Source: Desulfosediminicola ganghwensis (GTDB taxonomy: Bacteria; Desulfobacterota; Desulfobulbia; Desulfobulbales; Desulfocapsaceae). From it: 64,000 bases of DNA. Positions 1 through 8,896 of this stretch are shown one piece after another. Where the stretch lies: contig NZ_CP050699.1 of the NCBI RefSeq assembly GCF_005116675.2, forward strand, positions 1,015,001-1,079,000. The letters are read 5' to 3'. The notes beneath the pieces are model-generated. The model was not told the DNA's origin. It saw nothing but the letters and a program-made list of their open reading frames with translations, and made no database searches. A program made the position numbers and the translations under genes. How positions within the stretch are numbered: position 1 is the first letter of the stretch; each line of letters begins with the position of its first letter.

Positions 1-1276
1 CAATGCCGATCTTCATTGCGGTTGTTTTTGTCTCTTCATCTTTATGCTTGGTGAAGAGGATAAGCTTTATAGAGTTTAAGTTCTTGTCAGCTCGCAATCT
101 TTTGCAGAGGTCAAGGCCTGAGATATCAGGCAGGTCATGATCTATTATAGCGCCATCTGGTTTTTCAGTGATAATTCGTGCCAATCCATCTGTTCCATTT
201 TTGGCCGTGAGTATGTGGAAGCCTGAACGTTGGAATATCCTGGTGTAAAGGCGGCGAATCACGGGGTTGTCATCCACGAGAATGATTTTTACTGCATCTT
301 TAACGGTACATGATGACGGATTTTTTTGGCAGATGCTTACCGTTAACAGTCTATCCCCCAAGAGTATTTCCTCATCCGGGTGCGGCATAAGGATATTGCT
401 TTCGTCTCTCTGGATTCCGACGATTTTAGATTCCAGAAAAGAATTGGCCGTATCTACTACATGGCCTGCAAGGTCAGATTGAGGTGTCACGTCAATCCAA
501 GCGGGTTCCTGGTCAAGTTCGGTAATGGGGATCGGTTCTTCTTCCAGCTTGTCTGATAGCTTTAGAATTTTTTCTGCAACGCTCCTGCCTGCGGCTGCGT
601 AGGGTGAAATTATTGAATCTGCCCCTGCTCTCAGCATTCGTGATTCGGAAGTCGCCATTTCTGTTCTGGCTATAATGTGCAGGGTTGGGTTGAGTTCTCG
701 AGCGGTTAATACCGTGAACAGGTTTTCCGGATCTGAGTTGAGCAGGGCAAGGAGGCCGCTTGCCTGTTTGATGCTTGCGGCAAGAAGGGTGTCTTCTTTG
801 GTTGCGTCGCCAGGCAGATAGTTGAAATGGTTCTCGGAGATCAGCTTAATCTGTTCATCATCGTTTTCAATAACAACGAATTCCGTGCCTGTTGAAGCAA
901 GATGTTCTGTGGCTGATTCGCCAACTCTTCCGTAGCCGCAGATGATCACGTGATTCTTGAGCTCTTTTATCCGTTTCTGCATGGTGCGCTTCTCCATATT
1001 GCCGCTGGCCGCCCGCTCGACCAGTGCTTCTGTGAAAGTGTGTGCCAGAAAACCTATGGAGCCAAATCCGAACAGAATCAAAAGAATAGTGAAAACTCTC
1101 CCCGTTTCCGAGAGGGTATGAACTTCTCCAAAACCGACAGTGGTGATCGTGATAACTGTCATGTAGAAGGCATCCAGAAATGAATAGTCCTCTATAATGG
1201 CATACCCGGCTGTGCCTGTGAGCAGGAAGGTTACAGTAAGCAACAAACCGATAAAAAGTTTCCCGTGATAATTCAT
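1..1276 (-). CDS. Two-TM potassium channel with RCK domain and C-terminal response-regulator receiver domain (partial)
   Basis: Read on the minus strand from ATG at 1276, the frame stays open for 425 codons and leaves the window at its left edge. Residues 7-27 and about 60-80 are membrane helices. Between them lies a K+ selectivity filter, TTVGFGE (45-51). Residues 108-125 show a Rossmann NAD-type motif (ICGYGRVGE) of an RCK/TrkA-N domain, with an acidic end of beta-2 (VIENDD), followed by a TrkA-C-like region near 258-315. From about 328 a CheY-like receiver begins: IILVDDNP carries the acidic pair D335/D336, D379 in IIDHDLPDISG is the expected phosphoacceptor, and T409 follows. The channel and RCK half is a standard KtrB-independent K+ channel plan; the receiver fusion is uncommon. 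The rest of the receiver and anything after it lie outside the window. The likely role is K+ conductance gated by nucleotide or ion binding and by phosphorylation, which is an inference. Confidence 0.85.
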   Translation of the reverse strand, partial: MNYHGKLFIGLLLTVTFLLTGTAGYAIIEDYSFLDAFYMTVITITTVGFGEVHTLSETGRVFTILLILFGFGSIGFLAHTFTEALVERAASGNMEKRTMQKRIKELKNHVIICGYGRVGESATEHLASTGTEFVVIENDDEQIKLISENHFNYLPGDATKEDTLLAASIKQASGLLALLNSDPENLFTVLTARELNPTLHIIARTEMATSESRMLRAGADSIISPYAAAGRSVAEKILKLSDKLEEEPIPITELDQEPAWIDVTPQSDLAGHVVDTANSFLESKIVGIQRDESNILMPHPDEEILLGDRLLTVSICQKNPSSCTVKDAVKIILVDDNPVIRRLYTRIFQRSGFHILTAKNGTDGLARIITEKPDGAIIDHDLPDISGLDLCKRLRADKNLNSIKLILFTKHKDEETKTTAMKIGI

Positions 1277-1399
1277 CCGGAACCTCTCTGCCAGCGGGCC
1301 AGCAACGGGTCGATTGGGTGGTTTTCTTTTAATCTTGTTTAATTATAGGAAAAGCAGGCTGGAAAGAAAAGAGAACAGCAGGTGGGGAATGAAGAGCAA

Positions 1400-1442
1400 A
1401 TCTCTTATTCAGCGTAAGTTATTGGCAGGCTGAATAAGAGAT
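1400..1442 (-). terminator. Hairpin after pgpA
   Basis: A perfect 14-bp inverted repeat (1400-1413 with 1429-1442, 15-nt loop) lies just past the pgpA stop on the minus strand and is followed there by a short T stretch (ATTTG). It probably ends the def-fmt-pgpA transcript. It could also shield the 3' end, because the T tract is short. Confidence 0.6.
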
Positions 1443-1453
1443 GAATGTATCAT

Positions 1454-1915
1454 TTATAGTATGGGCCCGATAAACAGCCAGATGATTTGCAGGCAGATAA
1501 GGGCATAGAGTCCGGCGATAACGTCGTCCATCATAATGCCGAAGCCGCCGTGAATTCGTTGGTCAAACCAGGAAACCGGGAATGGTTTGGCGATATCGAA
1601 TATACGAAACAGGATAAAGGCGAGCGCCAGGGCTACCGGGTGATTGGGGCAGAGTAGCAAGGCGATGAACATGCCGAGAATCTCATCAATGACGATAGGC
1701 CCGGCATCTGCCCGGTCGAGAATCTTTTCGGCTGAGCCGGCAGCAAAGAAACCTATGATAAAAACACCAATCAACGTCAGCAGGTAAAAGGGCAGGGTGA
1801 GCCCTTTTATGAGCAACCAGGGTAAAAAAGCAAACAGTGAACCCCAGGTGCCGGGAGCTTTGGGGAGAAAGCCAACCCACAGGCCTGTGGCGATTGCCAT
1901 GGTAAGAGTTTTCAT
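1454..1915 (-). CDS. pgpA: Phosphatidylglycerophosphatase A
   Basis: Membrane-bound phosphatase that converts phosphatidylglycerol phosphate to phosphatidylglycerol. The 153-residue product has about four hydrophobic helices. It carries the PgpA hallmark DAGPIVIDEILG in the first half and a conserved aspartate-rich C-terminal part (FDIAKPFP, GGFGIMMDDVIAG). I place the start at the ATG at 1915, 25 nt past the fmt stop and giving the family's usual length. An in-frame TTG at 1969 would overlap the fmt end and adds 18 residues that do not look like PgpA. No strong ribosome site is visible for either. It is the last gene of the def-fmt-pgpA run. Confidence 0.85.
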   Translation of the reverse strand: MKTLTMAIATGLWVGFLPKAPGTWGSLFAFLPWLLIKGLTLPFYLLTLIGVFIIGFFAAGSAEKILDRADAGPIVIDEILGMFIALLLCPNHPVALALAFILFRIFDIAKPFPVSWFDQRIHGGFGIMMDDVIAGLYALICLQIIWLFIGPIL

Positions 1916-1940
1916 TCGATAAATAGTGTGGTCGGGGATG

Positions 1941-2888
1941 TCAGGATGTGAAAACTGCACCGTTTTCAATGGATCTGCCGCAAAGCAGTGCTTCGACCGT
2001 CATGCGTTTTTTGCCCTCCGGTTGAACTTCCTTTATCAGCAGGCAGTTGTGGCCGGTGGCAATAAGCAGACCTCGTTTGTCTGCAGAAAGGATTGTGCCG
2101 GGTGCGGCTTCAGGGTCCTTATTGCTGATTTCGGGGGCAAAGAAGCGGAATCGGGTGCCTTCAAGAAAACTGTAGGCGGAGGGCCATGGATCGAGGCCCC
2201 TGATGAGGCAGTGAATCTCCCTGGCGGTCTTGCTCCAGTCGATTATGCCATCTTCTTTTTTCAGCATCGGGGCAACAGTTGCCAGGGATTCGTCTTGTGG
2301 AGTGGCCGTTAGTTTGCCTTCGCGCAGGAGGGCCAGTGCCTCAAGCAGCGTCTTGCCACCGAGTTCTGCAAGCTTTGGGTAGAGACTACCTGAAGTTTCG
2401 TTCTCGTCAGGTGTGATAGCCGCCTTCAGGAGGATATCACCTGTATCCATACCTTCGTTCATCTGTATAATGGTAATCCCTGTTTCAGGGTCTCCGTTTA
2501 TGACAGACCATTGGATCGGTGCAGCTCCCCGGTGAGCCGGCAATAACGAACCATGAACGTTTATGCAGCCATGGGGTGCGAGGTTCAGGATATTAGTGGG
2601 GAGAATGCGACCGTATGCTGTCACCACGATAACATCAGGCTCAAATGCGGCAAGCTGATCGTGGAACTCCTGGGTTTTGATTTTCGTTGGCTGCAGTACG
2701 GGCAGTCCAGCCTGTTCGGCTAGCACCTTCACCGGTGGAGGGGTGAGTTTTTTACCTCGTCCCTTGGGTCTGTCGGGTTGAGTTACAACTGCTACCACAG
2801 AATCGGGGCCATCCAGCAAGGCTTGAAGAGTAACCTCGGCAAAGTCAGGGGTTCCCATGAAAATAATGCGAAAAGGGCGGTCTGTCAT
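1941..2888 (-). CDS. fmt: Methionyl-tRNA formyltransferase
   Basis: Transfers a formyl group from 10-formyl-tetrahydrofolate to Met-tRNA(fMet) for translation initiation. The 315 residues match the normal family length. The N-terminal Rossmann-like formyltransferase domain contains the folate-site motif around SLLPAHRGAAPIQWS, then NEGMDTGDIL with the catalytic aspartate; a C-terminal OB-like domain follows (HCLIRGLDPWPSAYS). Its ATG overlaps the end of def by 4 nt (ATGA), so the two are translationally coupled. This def-fmt pairing is near-universal in bacteria. Confidence 0.97.
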   Translation of the reverse strand: MTDRPFRIIFMGTPDFAEVTLQALLDGPDSVVAVVTQPDRPKGRGKKLTPPPVKVLAEQAGLPVLQPTKIKTQEFHDQLAAFEPDVIVVTAYGRILPTNILNLAPHGCINVHGSLLPAHRGAAPIQWSVINGDPETGITIIQMNEGMDTGDILLKAAITPDENETSGSLYPKLAELGGKTLLEALALLREGKLTATPQDESLATVAPMLKKEDGIIDWSKTAREIHCLIRGLDPWPSAYSFLEGTRFRFFAPEISNKDPEAAPGTILSADKRGLLIATGHNCLLIKEVQPEGKKRMTVEALLCGRSIENGAVFTS

Positions 2889-3415
2889 GCGGTCACCTTG
2901 GCTTTCGGGTTGTCAGCCAGCCATTTCTTTACTTTCTTTTTGTAGAGGTTGCGCTTGAGCGTGCTCAGGTGGTCGATGAAAAGGATGCCGTTCAGGTGGT
3001 CGATCTCGTGCTGAAGAACAACTGCAAAGCGATCTTCAGTCTCTACTTCGAGCTTGTTGCCCTCAAGGTCCTGGTAGGCGACAGTGATTTTTTTAAATCG
3101 CTTGACCTTGGAGGTGAGTTCCGGCACGGAAAGACAACCTTCTTCGTCGAGCTGGTGGCCCTCATGGGCGATGATTTCAGGATTGACCATGGCCATGTAT
3201 TCCTGCCCTTCTTCGCGGTCCTGGGAAATGTCGACGACAATGAGTTTGCGCGATTCACCTATCTGTGGTGCGGCAAGGCCTATGCCGGGGGCGTCATACA
3301 TCGTCTCTGCCATGTCTTCGACAAGCTTTTTCAGCTCATCATCAAACTGCTCTATCGGTCGTGTTTCCTGCCGGAGAACCGGCTCGGGGTATTGGTAAAT
3401 TTTACGTATACTCAT
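2885..3415 (-). CDS. def: Peptide deformylase
   Basis: Removes the N-formyl group from nascent proteins using a ferrous ion. All three metalloprotease motifs are visible: GIGLAAPQIG (motif 1), EEGCLSVP (motif 2, metal-binding Cys) and QHEIDHLNG (motif 3, HExxH). The length of 176 residues is normal for type 1 deformylases. It is the first gene of the run def-fmt-pgpA. The start ATG at 3415 has only a weak purine stretch upstream. The preceding 660 bp hold no gene. Confidence 0.97.
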   Translation of the reverse strand: MSIRKIYQYPEPVLRQETRPIEQFDDELKKLVEDMAETMYDAPGIGLAAPQIGESRKLIVVDISQDREEGQEYMAMVNPEIIAHEGHQLDEEGCLSVPELTSKVKRFKKITVAYQDLEGNKLEVETEDRFAVVLQHEIDHLNGILFIDHLSTLKRNLYKKKVKKWLADNPKAKVTA

Positions 3416-4077
3416 CGGTGTTCTTGTTCCGTTTCTGTTTTCTGTTTTCTGTTTGTACCGGGTTGCAATAAAGCAATATAGTATACCATAAGGTAGCCCT
3501 GATGGCTACGGAGCAAATATAAGCACATGCACAGCTAAAATACACCTAAGCATGTTTAAAAGACCTGTTCAGAGTAAAGCTGGGCATCTGGTACTCAGGG
3601 TGCGTGTGGGCTCAGAGCGTTAGGGCGAGAAGGGGTGTCGCTGGGAAAACTGGACTAAGCAAAGTGATAAATGGAGTATGTAAACCAGGGAATATCTCTC
3701 AAAAATGTAAAGATACCATAAAACAGAATGATGTTTTCGGCCAGTGATGTTGATGCTCTCACCTGAATCGAGCCGGAAGGCGTGGGGTGTGGCTACCCGC
3801 ACTGTATCGAATGATTGTATACAATATCTGTTTAACTCTCTGGGGAAAAATGATTTTTAATCAGCAAAAGGGCTTGACTTATCGGGTCATATGTTGTGAT
3901 TTAATAGCTTTAAATTTATCACAAAAATGTAATCGATATCGGGTGTTGCGCCTTAGTGGTTGTAGTTGGCGCAGGACCCTTGCATCGTTTGGAGGATTAT
4001 GGCGTCAATGAATCTTCACTGCTCGTGCTAACGTTTGGTGGGGGGTTCTTAAACACAAAAAAGAGAGGAGAAGACGA
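3416..4077. other. Intergenic region between divergent def and the TAXI receptor gene
   Basis: No convincing gene is seen in these 660 bp. The right half is AT-rich and should hold the promoter of the TAXI receptor gene; a TTGACT box at 3874-3879 is the best -35 candidate but lacks a clean -10 partner. A strong ribosome site (AGAGAGGAG) directly precedes the ATG at 4078. Confidence 0.4.
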
Positions 4078-5061
4078 ATGAAAAAAAGTGCGTCCTTAAT
4101 GGCGGCTGTTGCTTTTGGTTGCGTAACCGCTTTCAGTGTAATGAGTGGAGCAGCTTTTGCTCAGGATCAGAAATTTGTTACCATCGGAACCGGTGGTGTA
4201 ACCGGTGTTTACTACCCGACTGGTGGTGCAATTGCCCGTCTGGTAAATAAAGGCAAAAAAGAGCATGGAATTCGAGCTACTGTAGAGAGTACTGGTGGTT
4301 CCATCTACAATCTCAATGCTATCAGATCCGGCGAACTCGATATGGGTGTTGCCCAGTCTGATTGGCAGTATCATGCATACCACGGTACCAGCAAATTCGA
4401 AGAAGCTGGCCCTAATAAAGATCTTCGCGCAGTATTTTCCGTACACCCAGAGCCTTTCACCGTTGTTGCCCGTGCAGACTCCGGTGTGAAGAACTTCACC
4501 GATCTCAAAGGCAAACGCGTAAACATTGGTAACCCTGGCTCCGGTCAGCGCGGAACCATGGATGTTGTCATGACCCAGCTCGGATGGACTCTTGATGACT
4601 TCAAACTGGCTTCCGAGCTCAAGCCTGCAGAGCAGTCCAAAGCTCTTTGTGACAACAAGGTAGATGCAATTATCTACACTGTTGGTCATCCAAACGGATC
4701 TATCCAGGAAGCTACCACCGCTTGTGATTCAGTTCTGGTAAATGTTGATGGTCCCAAAATTGAAGAACTGGTTGCTGAAAAGGATTACTACCGCATCGCT
4801 ACCATTCCTGGCGGCATGTACCGTGGTTCAGATGAAGACACCACAACTTTTGGTGTTGGCGCTACCTTCGTTTCCTCTGCAAACGTACCTGAAGAAGTTA
4901 TCTATAATGTAGTGAAGGCTGTATTCGAGAACTTCGACCAGTTCAAGAAACTGCATCCCGCTTTCGCCAATCTCAAGAAAGAAGAAATGATCAAGGATGG
5001 TCTTTCTGCTCCTCTGCACGATGGTGCTGCGAAATACTACAAAGAAGCAGGCCTGATGTAA
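4078..5061 (+). CDS. TAXI-family TRAP transporter substrate-binding protein
   Basis: Periplasmic receptor that hands a small organic anion, probably an amino acid or dicarboxylate, to a TRAP permease. The 327-residue product begins with a typical Sec signal peptide (cut near AAFAQ, residue 28-29), then the TAXI signature region VTIGTGGVTGVYYPTGG, the GIRATVESTGGS strand and a bilobal binding-protein body. A strong AGAGGAG ribosome site precedes ATG 4078. The fused permease lies 446 bp downstream behind a strong terminator. The receptor is therefore likely made in excess, and the permease either reads through or has its own promoter. The substrate cannot be read from the sequence. Confidence 0.92.
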   Translation: MKKSASLMAAVAFGCVTAFSVMSGAAFAQDQKFVTIGTGGVTGVYYPTGGAIARLVNKGKKEHGIRATVESTGGSIYNLNAIRSGELDMGVAQSDWQYHAYHGTSKFEEAGPNKDLRAVFSVHPEPFTVVARADSGVKNFTDLKGKRVNIGNPGSGQRGTMDVVMTQLGWTLDDFKLASELKPAEQSKALCDNKVDAIIYTVGHPNGSIQEATTACDSVLVNVDGPKIEELVAEKDYYRIATIPGGMYRGSDEDTTTFGVGATFVSSANVPEEVIYNVVKAVFENFDQFKKLHPAFANLKKEEMIKDGLSAPLHDGAAKYYKEAGLM

Positions 5062-5088
5062 TTTGCTCCTTGTTGTTCAGATGTTGGA

Positions 5089-5131
5089 GCCAGATCGCTG
5101 TTTCGCTTTGAAGCAGCGATCTGGCTTTTTT
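5089..5131 (+). terminator. Rho-independent terminator after TAXI receptor
   Basis: A perfect 12-bp stem (5089-5100 with 5114-5125), a 13-nt loop and six T residues (5126-5131), 28 nt past the receptor stop. It separates the receptor gene from its permease. The region 5132-5507 after it holds no gene and probably carries the permease promoter. Confidence 0.9.
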
Positions 5132-5507
5132 GTGTAGGTGTACGCGACCGTGATTCTGATTGTCACCAGCTGGCACATACTAACTATTTGGACATTCCAT
5201 CCTTATTGTCTCGGGTGGGATAGGTATAACCTGAGCCGTCTGACCTGCTGCGTTGTGTCTTTCCAAAGGCGTTCCCCTGGAGAAGTCTTTCACTACCAAA
5301 TCGATCAGGGATCAGTAGGTTTTTTTTTGTTCGTGGAGTTTCCCGGCAGGCTCAGTGGGGCGCAGCTTTTCGCCTGTCGTGGGATCACAGATTGTGATCT
5401 GCCAATAAACTGCACTCTGTAAAATTCATAGTATGGACAGTTATAGATGCAGGGTGGGATGTCGGTAATTGCACTCGAGATTTATTAGCACAGGAGGAGT
5501 CAGAAGT

Positions 5508-8084
5508 ATGACGAAGCCGAAAGAGAAACCGCTATCCGATGAGCGAATTCATGAAATGATCGCAGATGCGGATATCGGAGCGCGTATTCCAGAGGGAGCT
5601 ATCTCCAAAAGAGTGCTCTTCTTCGTACCGCTTGCCTGGACATTGTTTCAGCTGTGGTATGCGTCACCGCTGCCATTCATGTTGAATCTTTTCGTTCTAA
5701 ACGACACTGAGGCGCGGGCGATTCACCTTGCTTTTGCAATGTTTCTTGCATATACCGCCTTTCCAACCCTCAAGTCTTCCCCCAAACGATATGTTCCGAT
5801 TCAGGATTGGGGGATAGCCTTGCTGGCGGCGTTTTGTGCTGCCTATATTTTCTTATTTTACGCCCAGCTTGCCGATAGGCCAGGAAACCCGACCACACCT
5901 GATCTTGTTATCGCGGTAATCGGTCTGGTGCTGCTTCTTGAAGCGACAAGAAGAGCCCTGGGGCCGCCGCTTATGATTGTGGCCATTGTGTTCATTACCT
6001 ACACTTTTGCCGGGGCACACATGCCCGAAGTCATATCTCATAAGGGCGCCAGCCTGGTCAAGGGCATGACCCATTACTGGCTGACAACCGAGGGTGTCTA
6101 CGGTGTTGCCCTGGGTGTTTCCACCAGTATGGTGTTCATGTTTGTTCTTTTCGGTTCACTGCTTGAAGCGGCCGGTGCTGGTAATTATTTCATTCGTACC
6201 GCATTTGCCGGTCTTGGCCATATGCGTGGGGGGCCGGCAAAAGCTGCAGTCGTTTCTTCGGCAATGACCGGCCTTGTGTCGGGCTCATCGATCGCCAACG
6301 TGGTAACCACCGGAACCTTCACTATTCCACTTATGAAAAAGGTGGGATTCCCAGCGGAAAAAGCGGGTGCGGTTGAGGTCGCGTCGTCAACCAATGGCCA
6401 GCTCACCCCGCCGGTCATGGGCGCCGCCGCGTTCCTCATGGTGGAGTACGTCGGTATTTCGTATATCGAAGTTATCAAGCACGCATTTCTGCCAGCGGTC
6501 ATTTCGTACATTGCCCTGGTCTATATCGTACATCTTGAAGCGTGCAAACTGAATTTGAAGGGGATGAAGAAGAGGTACAAGAAGACTCTTGCCCAGAGTC
6601 TGTTAAGCTTTGTCAGCACCATGTTAGTGATGATTGTGATTGGTGCGGCCACATACTACGGATTGGGCTGGATAAAGTCGGTTGCTGGCGGTGCGACTCT
6701 CTGGATAGTGATAGCACTGTTGGTCGTGGCCTACTTGTTGCTGTTAGCTTTCGCCTGTAAGGTGCCCGAACTGGAAGTTGACCATGAGATCAAGGAACTC
6801 CCGGATCTTGGCTCGACCGCCCAGGCCGGTCTGTATTTCCTGCTGCCCATCGTGGTGCTGATGTGGTGCCTCACGGTTGAGCGGTTGTCGCCGTCACTTT
6901 CCGCTTTTTATGCGACTGTGCTGTTGATGGTGATCGTGATCACTCAGCGCCCGCTGAAAGGCTATTTTCGCAAAATGCACGGAGATGATTTCTCAATACG
7001 ACGTGGGTTTGCTGACCTGATTGATGGTATGGTCTCCGGGGCACGAAATATGATCGGTATCGGTGTCGCCACAGCCGCCGCCGGTATTGTGGTTGGCACG
7101 GTAACCCTTACCGGGATCGGCCTGGTAATGACGGAGTTTGTCGAGTTGATCTCCGGTGGCAATCTGATGCTGATTCTCATTTTCACAGCAGTCATCAGCC
7201 TTATTCTTGGAATGGGATTGCCGACCACCGCCAATTACATTGTTGTTTCGACTCTGATGGCACCGGTTATCGTCAATCTTGGCGCCCAGAGCGGTTTGAT
7301 TGTTCCCCTTATTGCCGTTCATCTCTTTGTGTTCTACTTTGGCATCCTGGCAGACGATACTCCCCCGGTAGGGCTTGCTGCTTTTGCGGCGGCAGGCATC
7401 TCGGGCGGTGATCCCATTCGAACAGGTATTCAGGGCTTCACCTATGATATTCGAACCGCGATTCTGCCATTCATCTTCATTTTTAATACCGAATTGCTGA
7501 TGATCGGTATTGGCAGCCCCTTGCATTTTGTGGTTGTTGTTTCTGCGGCTGTCGTCGCCATGCTTGTTTTCGCTGCAGCTACCCAGGGCTATTTTCTTAC
7601 CAAAAGCAGAATCTGGGAAACGGCAGCTTTGCTGCTGGTGGCGTTCATTCTCTTTAGACCTGGTTTTTTCTGGGATAAGGTGTATGCACCTATTGAAGAG
7701 CTGCCCGCCGCTCAGTTTGAGCAGGTGCTCGGTGATATGGAGGCTGGCAAGCAGTTCAAGATAGCACTGAAAGGTGAAAATCTGCGTGGAGATGAATATA
7801 TTAAAACAATCATGCTGCCTGTTGGCGAAGGTGAAACTGGCGCCGATAAACTGATGGAGATTGGTATCGAGACTCGCGTGGAAGAGGGGAGAACCTTTAT
7901 CGACATGGTTGGGTTTGGCAGTCCGGCCCAGCGGGCCGGTATTGATTTTGATCAGGAAATTCTCAATATTCAACTGGATGCCGACAGGCCACCGAAACAG
8001 TTGATGTTTATTCCTGCTTTGCTGTTGCTGGCAGGCGTATGGGTGTCGCAACGCAGGAGAATTACAAAACATGCTGCGGCTTAA
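5508..8084 (+). CDS. TRAP transporter permease, fused 4TM/12TM (DctQM-like), TAXI class
   Basis: Inner-membrane permease in which the small and large TRAP subunits are one chain, as is usual for TAXI systems. The 858-residue product has a hydrophilic head of about 45 residues, a first membrane block, then the long DctM-like block with typical stretches such as SGSSIANVVTTGTFTIPLMK, SSTNGQLTPPVMGAAAF and GMGLPTTANYIVVSTL. A soluble C-terminal part (about 700-830) of the DUF3394 kind precedes a last helix. ATG 5508 has a good site (AGGAGGAGT) 7 nt upstream; an upstream TTG at 5469 lacks one and is rejected. The gene is followed by a universal stress protein, a common TRAP partner. Confidence 0.93.
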   Translation: MTKPKEKPLSDERIHEMIADADIGARIPEGAISKRVLFFVPLAWTLFQLWYASPLPFMLNLFVLNDTEARAIHLAFAMFLAYTAFPTLKSSPKRYVPIQDWGIALLAAFCAAYIFLFYAQLADRPGNPTTPDLVIAVIGLVLLLEATRRALGPPLMIVAIVFITYTFAGAHMPEVISHKGASLVKGMTHYWLTTEGVYGVALGVSTSMVFMFVLFGSLLEAAGAGNYFIRTAFAGLGHMRGGPAKAAVVSSAMTGLVSGSSIANVVTTGTFTIPLMKKVGFPAEKAGAVEVASSTNGQLTPPVMGAAAFLMVEYVGISYIEVIKHAFLPAVISYIALVYIVHLEACKLNLKGMKKRYKKTLAQSLLSFVSTMLVMIVIGAATYYGLGWIKSVAGGATLWIVIALLVVAYLLLLAFACKVPELEVDHEIKELPDLGSTAQAGLYFLLPIVVLMWCLTVERLSPSLSAFYATVLLMVIVITQRPLKGYFRKMHGDDFSIRRGFADLIDGMVSGARNMIGIGVATAAAGIVVGTVTLTGIGLVMTEFVELISGGNLMLILIFTAVISLILGMGLPTTANYIVVSTLMAPVIVNLGAQSGLIVPLIAVHLFVFYFGILADDTPPVGLAAFAAAGISGGDPIRTGIQGFTYDIRTAILPFIFIFNTELLMIGIGSPLHFVVVVSAAVVAMLVFAAATQGYFLTKSRIWETAALLLVAFILFRPGFFWDKVYAPIEELPAAQFEQVLGDMEAGKQFKIALKGENLRGDEYIKTIMLPVGEGETGADKLMEIGIETRVEEGRTFIDMVGFGSPAQRAGIDFDQEILNIQLDADRPPKQLMFIPALLLLAGVWVSQRRRITKHAAA

Positions 8085-8187
8085 CCGAGAATCGGGTAGA
8101 AGTTGCTGTCAGTAATTGGTGCCGCTATCATAACAGATGATAGCGGCGTACTGATATGAGAAGGACGTCGCTCTTACGGAGTTGAAA

Positions 8188-8685
8188 ATGATTAAAAAGA
8201 TACTGGTCCCAATCGCATTTTCCCCATATTCCAAGGAAATACTTGAATACGCCGGTTCCATTGCCGGTCCTGTCGGCGCGGAGATGATTATCGTCAATGT
8301 CATCAATGAACGGGATCTTGAGGCTGTCGAGCGAATAGCTTCCTACGGGTATAAAGTTGATGGTGAACATTATGTGCACATCATTCAGGAGGAGCGCAGG
8401 AAAGAACTCGAGCAGCTTACCGACAATCTGACCCTTGCTGATGAGAAGGTTTCCTTTCAGTTTCTGGTTGGCGACCCTGCTACGGAACTATTGAAGATGG
8501 TCGTGGACGAGGAGATTGATATGGTCGTCATGGGAGTGAAGGCCAAGGACATCAAGCATATGTTTACCGGTTCGGTGGCGGAGCGGCTTTTTAGAAAATG
8601 CCCGTGCACGATTGTCTCTTACCGTGACACCGGTACTGCCGAGCGCTTGAGAAGACGTATCGAGAGACACCGTCATAAAGCGTGA
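8188..8685 (+). CDS. Universal stress protein (UspA family)
   Basis: Small cytoplasmic nucleotide-binding protein, 165 residues. It starts with the canonical beta-1 (KKILVPIAFSPYS) and ends with the ATP-binding loop pattern G-x2-G-x9-GS (VMGVKAKDIKHMFTGSVAE) and the closing strand CPCTIVSYR. The ATG at 8188 has GGAG at 8178-8181. It lies 103 nt after the TRAP permease in the same direction. UspA proteins are recurrent TRAP-operon partners and are thought to tune transport, so a regulatory role for the TAXI system is likely though not proven here. Confidence 0.9.
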   Translation: MIKKILVPIAFSPYSKEILEYAGSIAGPVGAEMIIVNVINERDLEAVERIASYGYKVDGEHYVHIIQEERRKELEQLTDNLTLADEKVSFQFLVGDPATELLKMVVDEEIDMVVMGVKAKDIKHMFTGSVAERLFRKCPCTIVSYRDTGTAERLRRRIERHRHKA

Positions 8686-8896
8686 CCTCCGCTCATCGGT
8701 AGGATCTGTTGCAAAAGAACGACATCGCCTCACAGAGTGACTGCAAAATCGAGTTCTGTGGGGCGAATTGCGTTTAGGGAAAGTTAATAATGCATGAACA
8801 TTGCCATTGCCTATAAAGTGCGGTAGGTTGCTGCAAAATCAGTAACCTGGTTCAATCTAACACATCGCAACATATCTATTTTTATAACGGTTTTCT

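Noticed and set aside
3960-3990. Possible sigma-54 promoter ahead of the TAXI receptor gene
   Set aside because: TGGC and TTGC elements are present, but the GG-to-GC spacing is 12 instead of 10 nt.
6993-8072. Long open frame (359 codons) antisense to the TRAP permease
   Set aside because: It lies opposite a clear membrane-protein gene, has no ribosome site and its translation is a low-complexity polar text, so it is a codon-bias artefact.
8830-8852. Imperfect hairpin ahead of plsY as a riboswitch
   Set aside because: The stem is short with a mismatch and no known aptamer pattern was recognised.
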